Shown here: positions 44,193-52,617 of the stretch, in pieces
How the letters are laid out: the number at the start of each line of letters is the position of its first letter
Position numbering within the stretch: the first letter of the stretch is position 1
DNA from: Pseudomonas ovata
GTDB lineage: Bacteria > Pseudomonadota > Gammaproteobacteria > Pseudomonadales > Pseudomonadaceae
Length of the DNA stretch: 64,000 nucleotides
Direction of reading: 5' to 3'
NCBI RefSeq assembly: GCF_003131185.1
Contig: NZ_QFFU01000007.1
Span: 124,001 to 188,000, forward strand
Made by a program: the position numbers and the translations under genes
Notes under the pieces: model-generated
Seen by the model: only the letters and a program-made list of their open reading frames with translations
Told to the model about the DNA's origin: nothing
Database searches by the model: none

Positions 44193-44231
44193 GCTCTCAT
44201 CAAATACAAAATAGCTTGTTGATTTTATTGA
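44193..44231. repeat. AT-rich dispersed motif, copy 3
   Basis: CTCATCAAATACAAAATAGC followed by TTGTTGATTTTATTGAG resembles copies 1 and 2 (846, 37288). As in copy 2, it lies directly upstream of a minus-strand gene start, so it may carry promoter signals. Confidence 0.45.
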
Positions 44232-44389
44232 GCAGGACACGCCCGTTGAACCCTGTTTGAGTTTAGAAGCATTGATCCCTGGCGCAGAGGTCAGGCCATA
44301 AAAATCTGTATGGCGCGGGATGCACGGTCAATACGGCAAGTACCAGGGCTACCCTGTCTTACACGCTGGGTATAAAGCGTTCAGGCACT

Positions 44390-44403
44390 CGGTAACGTTA
44401 CCG
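44390..44403. promoter_or_regulatory. Perfect 14-bp palindrome upstream of GNAT gene
   Basis: CGGTAACGTTACCG lies about 70 bp before the GNAT start. Operator-like; the binding regulator is unknown. Confidence 0.4.
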
Positions 44404-44472
44404 CACCTGCGTGTACAAACGTCGTAACGCAAGCGTATCGTTTACCTCTCTCCAGCCCTGAGGGACATGAGT

Positions 44473-45279
44473 ATGCCAATGGACACCGCCTTGGCGTTTG
44501 CAATCGAGACCGCCGAAAAGGAGTACCTGCGTACGCGTGTAGAGAACCTGACGCACATCGCCGGCAATCCTTATGGCGCCTGGGTATTTGCCAGCGGCGG
44601 GCTGGAAGGCTTTCATGTCCAGGCCAGCCCCAGCCCGATGCTCAACCGGGTCTACGCCAGCAGCGAGGCAGACGTCGAAGCCCTTGTGGATCGGCTTGTC
44701 CGGTCAAGCGCACAGTCAACCGTGACGCCCCTCACAGGTGCACCCAAGTCACTGGCACCCTGTTGCCTGATGGCAGGCCGTCAACTGGAGCGTTTGAAAG
44801 GCTGGACGCACTTGCAGCTTGTCTCACCGATCGAACAGGCGGTGGTCAATGCGCACAACGTCGACATTGAACACGCCACGGGGCCGGACCTGACGGCCTT
44901 TACGGCGCTGCATGCCAGCGGCTTTCATACCCGGCCTGCCCTGCTGGCCGTCAATCAGGCATCGTTTACCGGCAAAGGGCCCGGCGGCGCCCTGAAAATA
45001 CTCGTGATCAAGGAGGCCGGAGAGGTCGTGGCGGGCGCGGCACTGTACCTGGCCAGCAACGGCGTGGCCTACCTGGGCACGGCGGTCACTCATAAGCAGG
45101 CGCAGGGTCGTGGCTATCATTCGGCCCTGATCGCTCATCGCATAGCGCTGGCCCGGGAGCGGGGAAGCGACTGGGTCGCCGCCACCGCCCTGGCCGGTTC
45201 CCGCAGTCGACGCAACCTGCAACGCGCCGGACTGAAGGTTTCCCATGAGCAGGGTCTTTATCGATTGAAGGACCTTTGA
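44473..45279 (+). CDS. GNAT-family N-acetyltransferase
   Basis: A 268-aa protein; ATG 44473 is placed 7 nt after GAGGGA (another ATG lies two codons earlier). The N-terminal half (about 1-125) is a divergent domain with a Cys pair (APCCLMAGR). The C-terminal half is a GNAT fold with the acetyl-CoA loop AVTHKQAQGRGYHSALIAHR (Q-x-x-G-R-G) and SRRNLQRAGLKV as motif B. It is followed by a hairpin terminator. The substrate is unknown. Confidence 0.85.
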   Translation: MPMDTALAFAIETAEKEYLRTRVENLTHIAGNPYGAWVFASGGLEGFHVQASPSPMLNRVYASSEADVEALVDRLVRSSAQSTVTPLTGAPKSLAPCCLMAGRQLERLKGWTHLQLVSPIEQAVVNAHNVDIEHATGPDLTAFTALHASGFHTRPALLAVNQASFTGKGPGGALKILVIKEAGEVVAGAALYLASNGVAYLGTAVTHKQAQGRGYHSALIAHRIALARERGSDWVAATALAGSRSRRNLQRAGLKVSHEQGLYRLKDL

Positions 45280-45286
45280 CATAAGT

Positions 45287-45331
45287 GTGTTTTACCCGGC
45301 ATGCCTGCGACGGACAGATGCCGGGAAACAC
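45287..45331 (+). terminator. Hairpin terminator after GNAT gene
   Basis: GTGTTT then CCCGGCAT (45287-45302, two-base bulge) pairs with ATGCCGGG then AAACAC (45318-45331) around a 15-nt loop. Confidence 0.6.
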
Positions 45332-45356
45332 TTGAATCCAGAACCCCCTCAAGACA

Positions 45357-45680
45357 ATGAACATGATCAAGCCAAGCAATGACTTCAGCGGCGCCCTCAG
45401 CACCTTCGCGTATTTCATGGCCAGTGGCAGCCACTACATGCTCAAGGGCGTGGAGTACCTCGACCTGTACGGCAATGAGCCGAGCGCCATCGAGATGGTC
45501 TTTGCGATTTTCGCCAACGTCATCGAGATGGATGACCAGGGTAACGTGCTCAACTTCACCTACGCGCAGAAACGCGCGACTGACTACCTCAGGTCATACT
45601 GCGACCCCTCATTCGAGGTGACGCCGCCGCTCGAAGACTGGGAAACCGAGCTTTACGGGCCGCCTTCGAGCGACCGCTGA
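45357..45680 (+). CDS. Hypothetical protein
   Basis: A 107-aa soluble protein (NDFSGALSTFAYFMASGSHY, LKGVEYLDLYGNEPSAIEMV, DDQGNVLNFTYAQKRATDYL). No motif, signal peptide or membrane segment. The composition and convergent SMI1/KNR4 neighbour are compatible with an immunity-type role, unproven. Confidence 0.65.
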   Translation: MNMIKPSNDFSGALSTFAYFMASGSHYMLKGVEYLDLYGNEPSAIEMVFAIFANVIEMDDQGNVLNFTYAQKRATDYLRSYCDPSFEVTPPLEDWETELYGPPSSDR

Positions 45681-45752
45681 GCGACGTGCCTGGCCGGCTG
45701 GATGGATCGACAGCCTGTCAAGACAGGCTGTCATCTACCCAAAAGAAGCGCC

Positions 45753-46376
45753 TCAGATCGGCCTGTCGACCACCCGCGCATTCCACAGCGTCTTGTACTG
45801 CTTGCGCCAGCCCGGGCTGTCCCGGTCCAGCCACGTCAAGGTGGCCTCGATGCTGTCAGGGGTCATCATGAAGGTATTGATGTGGTCCTCCACCCGCTCT
45901 TCGGACAGGTGCAGCGCCTCCAGGTATTCATTGAAGGACTCGGCCAGCACCACGAACTCATCGCCTTGCTGGCGCCGACCGGTCCAGGCCGGCAGGCCGG
46001 CAACCATGGCCGCAACGTCGGTACGACCGTCACGCAGGTCCAGCAGCAGGAAGCTTGCGCCACCATCGCGGCCGATCGGCAGCAGACCGGCCTCGGGGAA
46101 GTCGGGATCCAGGCGCAGTTGCTCCAGCTCGTAGGGGTTGAATTCGTAGCCTTCGCCCGGCACCAGTCCGAACAGCGAGAAGCTCAGCACCTCTTCATCT
46201 TCGTTGGCCATGACCGCGACCACGTCGTATTCCAGCGTGGCGCCGTTGCAGGTCTTGAGAAACTGCCGGTAGTCGTCCGGCAGGCGTGCGCCGAGCGTGG
46301 CTTCCAGTTGCGCGATGTCCGCGTCGCTGGCCGCGGGGCGAGCGTCCTCAAACGTCAATCCACGGTATTCGATCAT
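45753..46376 (-). CDS. SMI1/KNR4 (SUKH) family protein
   Basis: A 207-aa soluble acidic protein. The hallmark SUKH opening is present: ASDADIAQLEATLGARLPDD, then YRQFLKTCNGATLEYDVVAV, corresponding to the I-x-x-x-E-x-x-L-G-x-x-L-P-x-x-Y-x-x-F-L family pattern. The later strand FLLLDLRDGRTDVAAMV and ESFNEYLEAL also fit. SUKH proteins commonly neutralise polymorphic toxins; no toxin gene is adjacent. GAGG precedes the ATG. Confidence 0.88.
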   Translation of the reverse strand: MIEYRGLTFEDARPAASDADIAQLEATLGARLPDDYRQFLKTCNGATLEYDVVAVMANEDEEVLSFSLFGLVPGEGYEFNPYELEQLRLDPDFPEAGLLPIGRDGGASFLLLDLRDGRTDVAAMVAGLPAWTGRRQQGDEFVVLAESFNEYLEALHLSEERVEDHINTFMMTPDSIEATLTWLDRDSPGWRKQYKTLWNARVVDRPI

Positions 46377-46644
46377 TGTGGCCTCGCAACAGTGCCGGAC
46401 GGGATTGGGGTGGGTGAAGTCTGGAGCATTCGTTAGTCCTTCAACGTCATGGGCGCGGGCTTGCGTTTTGGGTCAGACCGTCGTGCGGCACGTTTGTTTA
46501 CGGTGGGAGGGTGTTTTAAACCCCGATACCGTTTACTCAAGACATAAAGAGCCCTGCGGTAAAGACGAAGATACAGGCCCTGCGTTGCCGCTTTTGCGCT
46601 TCAAGCCGACGTCACAGGCTGAGCGAGACGCGCGTCTGTCGTAG

Positions 46645-47454
46645 CTAAAGACTTTTCAGCACCGCCGCCACAATCGCCTCCGGGCAATCTTCCTGGACCA
46701 GGTGACCGGCGTTGTCGATGAGGATGCACTCACGGTCGCTGATCAGCCGGGCCAGCGCCTGGCCCTTGGCGTAGGGAATCCACTGGTCATTGCGACCCCA
46801 CAACACGGTGACCGGACAATCGAGCCGGCCATACAGCGCCTCGATTTCATCGGTATGGCTCTGGTCCATCTGCGCAATCTGCCGGTAGAAGGCCGGTTGC
46901 CCTACCGCTCCGAGCCAGGGCGCACTGTAGATGTCCAGCGCCTGGGCCGACAACGGCTGGTGCGCAGCCGTCTGCAAGTAGGCGTGCAGGAGCGCACGGT
47001 GCATGTAGTCGGGCATACCGGCAAAGGCTTGCTCGTGCAGGCGCACATGCTGGACAAACGGCGAGCCCCAGGGCGCCAGCGCCACGGCATCGAAGATCGT
47101 CAGCGAGGCATAGCGCAGCCCGTTCAGGTAATAACCGCGCAGTGCGGTGGCGCCGCCGAAGTCATGGGCCAGGACATCGGGACGCTCAAGGCCCCAGGCC
47201 TTGAACAGCGCGGTCAGCACACGGTTCTGCACCGCCAGCGAGACGTCCTGGCCAGCGCGTTGTTCGGACTGGCCGTAACCGACCAGGTCGAAATAGTAGA
47301 CCGTGCGCCGGTCGGCCAGCAGCGGCACGATCCGGCGCCAGACCTGGGATGAAAACGGTGTGCCGTGGATCGCCACCAGCGCCGGTCCCTGGCCCATCTT
47401 GCCCCAGCGTACGGCGCTGCCTTCGACCATCAGGGTGTTCGGTAAATCAAGCAT
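46645..47454 (-). CDS. Alpha/beta hydrolase with Asp nucleophile (dehalogenase/epoxide hydrolase-like)
   Basis: A 269-aa hydrolase. The oxyanion loop is IHGTPFSSQVW (HG at 30-31). The nucleophile elbow AHDFGG places Asp98 where haloalkane/fluoroacetate dehalogenases and epoxide hydrolases have their Asp. The acid is in WGRNDQWIP and the catalytic His in NAGHLVQED. Substrate unknown. It is divergent from an ArsR regulator, with an 18-bp palindromic operator between them. Confidence 0.85.
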   Translation of the reverse strand: MLDLPNTLMVEGSAVRWGKMGQGPALVAIHGTPFSSQVWRRIVPLLADRRTVYYFDLVGYGQSEQRAGQDVSLAVQNRVLTALFKAWGLERPDVLAHDFGGATALRGYYLNGLRYASLTIFDAVALAPWGSPFVQHVRLHEQAFAGMPDYMHRALLHAYLQTAAHQPLSAQALDIYSAPWLGAVGQPAFYRQIAQMDQSHTDEIEALYGRLDCPVTVLWGRNDQWIPYAKGQALARLISDRECILIDNAGHLVQEDCPEAIVAAVLKSL

Positions 47455-47471
47455 GAGGCCTTCTCCATATT

Positions 47472-47489
47472 GTCATTTAGCTAAATGAC
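47472..47489. promoter_or_regulatory. ArsR-type palindromic operator
   Basis: GTCATTTAGCTAAATGAC is a perfect 18-bp palindrome between the divergent hydrolase and ArsR genes. The AGCTAAAT half-site recurs before the hydrolase at 48380. Confidence 0.75.
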
Positions 47490-47504
47490 GATATGATGCC
47501 AGGC

Positions 47505-47828
47505 ATGAACCGATCAAGACAAATCACCGCCATGGCCAGCGAGCAACGCTTGAAGATCCTTCAGTTGCTGGCGCAACCGCAGGTCCACTTCAATCAGCAA
47601 TGGTCAGCGGACCCGGTGGCATTCGGCGTGTGCATGACGCTGATTGCCGAAGCGCTCGACATCGCCCAGCCCACGGCCAGCCGGCACCTGGCGATCCTCA
47701 AGGACGCCGGGTTTCTGACCGTGAAAAAACACCTGAAGTGGTCATATTGCACACGCGACGAGGCGGCTATCAGCGAGTACCTGCAGTGGCTGGGCGAGCA
47801 TCTGGCGGTGCAGGTGCGAGGCCGTTAG
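47505..47828 (+). CDS. ArsR-family winged-helix regulator
   Basis: A 107-aa regulator from ATG 47505 (earlier ATGs at 47493 and 47496 are possible). The wHTH core is ITAMASEQRLKILQLLAQ, then EALDIAQPTASRHLAILKDA, GFLTVKKHLKWSYC and IFEYL-like SEYLQWLGEHL. Cysteines are few, so organic or other ligands are as likely as metals. It is divergent from the Asp-type hydrolase, over a perfect palindrome, and lies upstream of a second hydrolase with related motifs. Confidence 0.88.
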   Translation: MNRSRQITAMASEQRLKILQLLAQPQVHFNQQWSADPVAFGVCMTLIAEALDIAQPTASRHLAILKDAGFLTVKKHLKWSYCTRDEAAISEYLQWLGEHLAVQVRGR

Positions 47829-47883
47829 CTGACCCATCCAGGTCATTGTGTGAGGGGGCTCTGGTGCCATGCCGGACCACCAC

Positions 47884-48212
47884 GACCGCGTGCGAAGCGC
47901 TCGCAGACACCTGCGAAACGCCACACATTTACGACTGCTACGCAGCCGATCGCCGGCAAGCCGCCTCCCACAGGTCCAGTGTTTGCTGCGCAACAGCGAT
48001 CCGCCTTGGCTCATACCGTAGGAGCGACCAACGGTCGCGAGTGCAATCTGCCAGCCACTGATACATTGAATGTGCGACCCCATTCGCGACCGCGTGCGAA
48101 GCGCTCGCAGACATCTGCGAAACGCCGCACATTTACGACTGCTACGCAGCCGGTCGCCGGCAAGCCGCCTCCCACAGGTCCAGTGTGTGCTGCGCAACAG
48201 CGATCCGCCTTG
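47884..48212. repeat. Long direct repeat of REP-like element (two copies, 204-bp period)
   Basis: A unit of about 125 bp (GACCGCGTGCGAAGCGCTCG, CTGCGAAACGCC, ACATTTACGACTGCTACGCA, GCCGGCAAGCCGCCTCCCAC, CGCAACAGCGATCCGCCTT) occurs at 47884-48008 and 48088-48212 with only a few mismatches. The core AAACGCC.CACATTTACGACTGCT links it to the REP doublets. The 79-bp spacer contains a GGAGCGACCAACGGTCGC arm (48021-48038). Confidence 0.88.
48021..48038. repeat. REP-like arm, second class
   Basis: GGAGCGACCAACGGTCGC is the exact complement of the left arm at 17191-17208. Confidence 0.6.
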
Positions 48213-48289
48213 ACAGGGTGCCAAGGCGACAGATTATCCCTGCTAATCCGATAGGTAACCTCGATACGGACATTTCCTGAAAATAAACC

Positions 48290-48336
48290 TTGCGAGCTAA
48301 ATATAAGCGAGCTAAATTGTTAGCCGCATATTTAGC
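48290..48336 (+). promoter_or_regulatory. Promoter with AGCTAAAT operator array
   Basis: TTGCGA (48290-48295) and TAAATT (48313-48318) are spaced 17 bp. The unit CGAGCTAAAT occurs twice with a 15-bp period (48293, 48308), and ATTTAGC follows at 48330-48336 in inverted orientation. The half-site equals that of the ArsR palindrome at 47472, suggesting control by that regulator. Confidence 0.6.
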
Positions 48337-48379
48337 GCGCAAGTATTTACTACGCATTAATTCAATCAAGGAAATGACC

Positions 48380-49396
48380 ATGAACATCTTTGGCAAAACA
48401 CTCGCAGGCTCCCTGCTCGCCCTGTCGATGGGTCACGCGTTCGCCGCCGACAGCGGTGTCGAGCACACGACCCAGGCATTCCTCGACGCCTTGAACGCCG
48501 GGGGCGGCAAGCCTATCGAGCAGCTTTCGCCAAAAGAGGCACGCGCCGTGCTGACCGGTGCCCAGGCGGGGGTCAAGCTGACCTTGCCCAAGGCCAACAT
48601 CAGCGAAAAGACCATTTCGGTCGATGGTCAGGACATCAGCCTGACCATCGTGCGGCCCGCTGGCGCCAGGGGCACCCTGCCAGTGTTCATGTATTTCCAC
48701 GGTGGCGGCTGGGTGCTGGGGGATTTCCCGACCCACGAGCGGCTGGTGCGCGACCTGGTCGAGGGCTCCGGCGCGGTGGCCGTGTTCGTCAATTACACGC
48801 CCTCGCCCGAGGCGCACTACCCGACCGCGATCAACCAGGCGTATGCCGCGACCCGCTGGGTGGCCGAGCATGGCCAGGACATCGGCGTGGACGGCAAGCG
48901 TCTGGCGGTGGCGGGCAACAGTGTCGGTGGCAACATGGCGGCAGTGGTCAGCCTGATGGCCAAGGACAAGGGGACCCCGGCCATCAAGTACCAGGTGTTG
49001 CTATGGCCGGTCACCGATGCCAGTTTCGAGACCGGCTCGTATGAGCAATTTGCCGAAGGCCATTTCCTGACCCGCAACATGATGAAGTGGTTCTGGGACA
49101 ACTACACCACCGACCCCAAGCAGCGCGCCGAGGTCTATGCCTCACCACTGCGGGCCTCGGTAGAGCAGTTGAAAGGCCTGCCACCGGCCCTGGTGCAGAC
49201 CGCCAGCGCCGACGTGCTGCGTGACGAAGGCGAGGCCTATGCGCGCAAGCTGGACCAGGCCGGCGTACCGGTCACTTCGGTGCGCTACAACGGCATGATT
49301 CACGACTACGGCCTGCTGAACGTGGTCAGCCAGGTGCCGGCCGTGCGTTCGGCCATGCTGCAGGCCTCGCAGGAACTCAAGGTTCACTTGCAGTAA
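48380..49396 (+). CDS. Exported HSL-family alpha/beta hydrolase (esterase/lipase-like)
   Basis: A 338-aa protein with a type I signal peptide (LAGSLLALSMGHAFA, cleavage about 23). The hormone-sensitive-lipase oxyanion motif is HGGGW at 107-111. The nucleophile elbow is GNSVGG with Ser181 (instead of the usual GDSAGG). The acid is likely in DVLRDEGEA and the His in IHDYG. It is probably a periplasmic esterase. AAGGA precedes the ATG. The promoter carries motifs shared with the ArsR operator. Confidence 0.88.
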   Translation: MNIFGKTLAGSLLALSMGHAFAADSGVEHTTQAFLDALNAGGGKPIEQLSPKEARAVLTGAQAGVKLTLPKANISEKTISVDGQDISLTIVRPAGARGTLPVFMYFHGGGWVLGDFPTHERLVRDLVEGSGAVAVFVNYTPSPEAHYPTAINQAYAATRWVAEHGQDIGVDGKRLAVAGNSVGGNMAAVVSLMAKDKGTPAIKYQVLLWPVTDASFETGSYEQFAEGHFLTRNMMKWFWDNYTTDPKQRAEVYASPLRASVEQLKGLPPALVQTASADVLRDEGEAYARKLDQAGVPVTSVRYNGMIHDYGLLNVVSQVPAVRSAMLQASQELKVHLQ

Positions 49397-49410
49397 TCGA
49401 CACGCCCGTG

Positions 49411-49444
49411 TACCAAAGCCCCAAGCCTGAACCGGGCTTTGGTA
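49411..49444 (+). terminator. Hairpin terminator after HSL-type hydrolase
   Basis: TACCAAAGCCC and GGGCTTTGGTA form a perfect 11-bp stem around a 12-nt loop, 15 bp after the stop codon. Confidence 0.7.
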
Positions 49445-49629
49445 CATCAATCACATAAAGGCGAACGTGCCTGCGCAGCCTGAGTAAAACCGCTCACCCT
49501 GCTCTATCTGCCCGCCTATACTCCGCCGTCGCCCTGCGCCGGGGCCTTGGTGCCTGAGAGCATTGGCTATGCATGGTACTGGCCCATAACAGCCGGATCA
49601 TGCTGTTCGAGTGATACCGGCGGTGTTGT

Positions 49630-50799
49630 TCAGCGCTGATCCTGCGTGCCCTCGCCGGCCGTGTCGATGCTGATCACCACCGACATTCCCGGGCGCAAGC
49701 GCCTGGCCAGTTCCTGTCCGGCGTCCACGCTGATACGCACCGGGATGCGCTGGGCGATCTTGACGAAGTTGCCGGTGGCGTTATCGGCCGGCAGCAGGCT
49801 GAACTCGGAGCCGGTGGCCGGCGAGATGCGCTCGACCCGGCCGGTCAGTTTCTGGTGGTTCAGCGCGTCCACGGTAAAACTCACCGGCTGGCCCAGCCGC
49901 ACGTGGGCCATCTGGGTTTCCTTCATGTTGGCGATCACCCACAGTGTGTCGGGCACCAGAGCCATCAGTTGCGCCCCGGAATTGACATAGGCGCCCAAAC
50001 GCACGCCAATCTGCCCCAGTTGCCCGTCGCGCGGTGCAGTGATGCGGGTATTGTCCAGGTCGATGCGCGCCAGTTCCACGGCCGCCTGGGCGTTGGCGAC
50101 CTGCGCAGTCAGCGAGTCGCGGTTGACGATCACGGTCTGCAAGTCTTCTTTGGCGATCTGCACGGCGGCGCGCGCTTCGGCAATGGCGGCCCGGGCCTGC
50201 GCATCGGCGGCGCGGGCGACATCCAGTTCGCTGCGTGACACCGAGCCGTCGGTGACCAGCGCCTGGCTGCGCTTGAGGTCGGCGGCGGCTTTCTGGCCTT
50301 GGGCAAGGCTGCTTTGCAGGCTGGCTTCGCGCTGGACGATGGTGGCCTGGGCGCTGCGCCGTTGCTGCAGGTTATTGGCCAGCGCCGCCTCCTGCACCCC
50401 GACCTGGGCCTGGGCCTGTTCCAGGCGCTGGCGGTAGATGCGGTCATCCAGGCGCACCAGCAGGTCGCCGGCCTTGACGTGCTGGAAGTCCTGCACGGTC
50501 ACCTCATGCACATAGCCGCTCAGCTGCGGGCCGATCAGGGTGGTCTGGCCGTGCACCTGGGCATTTTCGGTGCTCTGTATCGGGCTGGTGAACGGCGGCA
50601 GTTGCCAGGCATACAACACGATCAGGATGCCGCCCAGCGCGATCAGGGCGAACACGGTGGTGGATAGCACCCGGGCGCGGGTCGAGCGCGGCCGGCTGGT
50701 GGGTGGCGAGGTCAACGGCGCCGGCGGCGGACTGCCGGACGGAGTCGTCGCCGAGGCCGGAGTGGATGCAGGTGAGTCGTTGCGGGTGATGTCGTTCAT
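49630..50799 (-). CDS. HlyD/EmrA-type membrane fusion protein
   Basis: A 389-aa periplasmic adaptor of a tripartite efflux pump. A Pro/Ser/Thr-rich cytoplasmic start is followed by one membrane segment (TTVFALIALGGILIVLYAW, about 48-66), a biotinyl-lipoyl-like half (IGPQLSGYVHEVTVQDFQHV, KAGDLLVRLDD), a long coiled-coil hairpin and the second half (LDNTRITAPRDGQLGQIGVR), then a beta-barrel. The start overlaps the MFS stop by 4 bp, so the two are coupled. Confidence 0.92.
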   Translation of the reverse strand: MNDITRNDSPASTPASATTPSGSPPPAPLTSPPTSRPRSTRARVLSTTVFALIALGGILIVLYAWQLPPFTSPIQSTENAQVHGQTTLIGPQLSGYVHEVTVQDFQHVKAGDLLVRLDDRIYRQRLEQAQAQVGVQEAALANNLQQRRSAQATIVQREASLQSSLAQGQKAAADLKRSQALVTDGSVSRSELDVARAADAQARAAIAEARAAVQIAKEDLQTVIVNRDSLTAQVANAQAAVELARIDLDNTRITAPRDGQLGQIGVRLGAYVNSGAQLMALVPDTLWVIANMKETQMAHVRLGQPVSFTVDALNHQKLTGRVERISPATGSEFSLLPADNATGNFVKIAQRIPVRISVDAGQELARRLRPGMSVVISIDTAGEGTQDQR

Positions 50800-52460
50800 G
50801 AAGTTTGCGCACTACTTGAAGGTACGGGGGCCGCCGACAGCGGCGCGACAGGTCGGGTGGTCATTTTCAGCCAGAGCACGCGCACGGTGATCCACAGCAT
50901 GGTCAGGACCGCGATCAGGGCGATGAGCATGAACACATCGTTGTAGGCCAGCACATTGGCCTCGCGGGTGGCGGTGCTCGACAGTGCGCGTATCGCCTGG
51001 GCATTGCGCGCCGCCGGGTCGGCAATCACTCCGGCATAGCTGGCTGCGCTGCCTTGCAGACGGGCCTGCACCAAGGGATCGAACAAGGTCAGGTGCTCGA
51101 CCAATTGGCTGGAATGGAATTTCTCGCGCACCACCTGGAACGTGCCCAGCGCTGCCGAGCCGATCAGGCCGCCCAGGTTCTGGGTGATCCCGAACAGCAC
51201 CGAAAAGCTGACCATGTTGCGCGGATTGGCCAATACGCCGCTGATGCCCATCACCAGCGTCGGCCCCAGGAAGAAGGTGCCACCGAAGGCCAGCAGGAAC
51301 TGGCTGAGGTACATGTTTTCCGGGCGCGTCTGGTAGGTCGAACCGCTGTCCATCCACGCCCCGACCGCCATCATCGCCAGTGAAATCAGCAACGGCTTGA
51401 CCAGGTGCGCAGGGTTGATGGTCAGGGCGCTGACCGCAAGGCCGGCAATGCTGCCGGCCAGCATCACCAGGTACAGGCCGTGCAGTTGTTCACTGCCCAG
51501 GTTCAGGGTCTGGAAAAAGCCCACCGCCCCGACCGATTGTTCCGACAGCACCACGCGAAACAGCACCACCGCCAGGCCCAGGCGCAGGATCGCGCCACTG
51601 CCCAGCCAGCGGGTGATCAACAGCGGGTTGCGGCGGTTATGCTCGATGGCCAGGCCCGCGCAGATCAGCGCGATGGATGCTGCCGACGCCAGGCCGATCC
51701 AGGGTGCTTCCAGCCACCACTCGATGCGCCCCAGCGACAGCACCGCGCACAGCAGCGCCACGCCACTGGCCAGCAGGCCGAAGGTCAGGAAATCCAGTTT
51801 CTCGAAAGCCTTGAAGCGATCGCCCGGCGGCAGCTTGAGCATCAGCACGCAACCCAGCGACAGCATGGCCATGCCCAGCTCGAACAGGTATAGGCCGCGC
51901 CATTCGGCAATCTGCAACAGGTCTTCGGAAATCAGCCGGGCCATGGGTGTGGCCAGTTGCGCGGTGCCCAGGCCCAGCACCAGGGCCTTGAGCCGCCACT
52001 TCTGCGGGAAGGCCTGGATCATGTAGTACAGCCCCAGCGTACTCAGCGCCGCACCGACCATGCCGTGGGCGGCGCGCACGGCAATCGCCGAATCGATGTC
52101 ATTGACGAACAGGTGCGCCAGGGTCACCAGCGCGTACAGCACCAGGAACAGTTCGGTGAAGGCCCGCAGGCCGTACTGCTGACGGAACTTCACCAGCAGC
52201 AGGTTCATCGAAACGTTGGTCATGATGTAGGCGGCCGGCAACCAGGCAATGTCCTGCGAGGTCGCGCCCAGCGCGCCTTGCAGGTACGGCAGGTTGGCGA
52301 CCACCAGGGCATTGCCCAGCCCGCCGGTCAGCGCCACGATCACGCCCACCAGCGCATAGGCCCAGCGTTTGTGCGTGGGGTGCAAGGGTGTTGAAGGCGA
52401 GCCCGGCATGGTCGGGCGCTCGTGGGGCTGCCACTGGCGGGGCGCGTATTTGTCTTTCAT
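50796..52460 (-). CDS. DHA2-family MFS efflux transporter (EmrB-like)
   Basis: A 554-aa membrane protein with about 14 helices. After a hydrophilic N-terminus (about 30 residues) come VGVIVALTGGLGNALVVANL and PYLQGALGATSQDIAWLPAA, typical of the DHA2/EmrB group. It pairs with the coupled EmrA-like adaptor. The operon has the transporter first and the adaptor second, and no outer-membrane factor is present nearby. The substrate is unknown. A GTG far upstream (52586) is an alternative start, judged unlikely. Confidence 0.9.
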   Translation of the reverse strand: MKDKYAPRQWQPHERPTMPGSPSTPLHPTHKRWAYALVGVIVALTGGLGNALVVANLPYLQGALGATSQDIAWLPAAYIMTNVSMNLLLVKFRQQYGLRAFTELFLVLYALVTLAHLFVNDIDSAIAVRAAHGMVGAALSTLGLYYMIQAFPQKWRLKALVLGLGTAQLATPMARLISEDLLQIAEWRGLYLFELGMAMLSLGCVLMLKLPPGDRFKAFEKLDFLTFGLLASGVALLCAVLSLGRIEWWLEAPWIGLASAASIALICAGLAIEHNRRNPLLITRWLGSGAILRLGLAVVLFRVVLSEQSVGAVGFFQTLNLGSEQLHGLYLVMLAGSIAGLAVSALTINPAHLVKPLLISLAMMAVGAWMDSGSTYQTRPENMYLSQFLLAFGGTFFLGPTLVMGISGVLANPRNMVSFSVLFGITQNLGGLIGSAALGTFQVVREKFHSSQLVEHLTLFDPLVQARLQGSAASYAGVIADPAARNAQAIRALSSTATREANVLAYNDVFMLIALIAVLTMLWITVRVLWLKMTTRPVAPLSAAPVPSSSAQTS

Positions 52461-52617
52461 GGGCAGGCTTTGTACCAGCAGACCGTGTGGATTCAGGGGT
52501 GTGACATTGGCAAGGGCCGGAATACTCAGCCACGCGGGCAAAAACCCGGCACTGAACGCAGTTAAGCCTGACCGGGTGTAAAGCACCAGAGGGTGTCCGG
52601 ACTTACAGCTATGCTGT

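Noticed and set aside
47850..48254. 134-codon frame between the ArsR and esterase genes
   Set aside because: It is made entirely of the two direct REP-like repeat units.
49397..49629. Possible gene between the esterase terminator and the EmrA-like gene
   Set aside because: No frame with a start signal; only the hairpin at 49411-49444 is supported.
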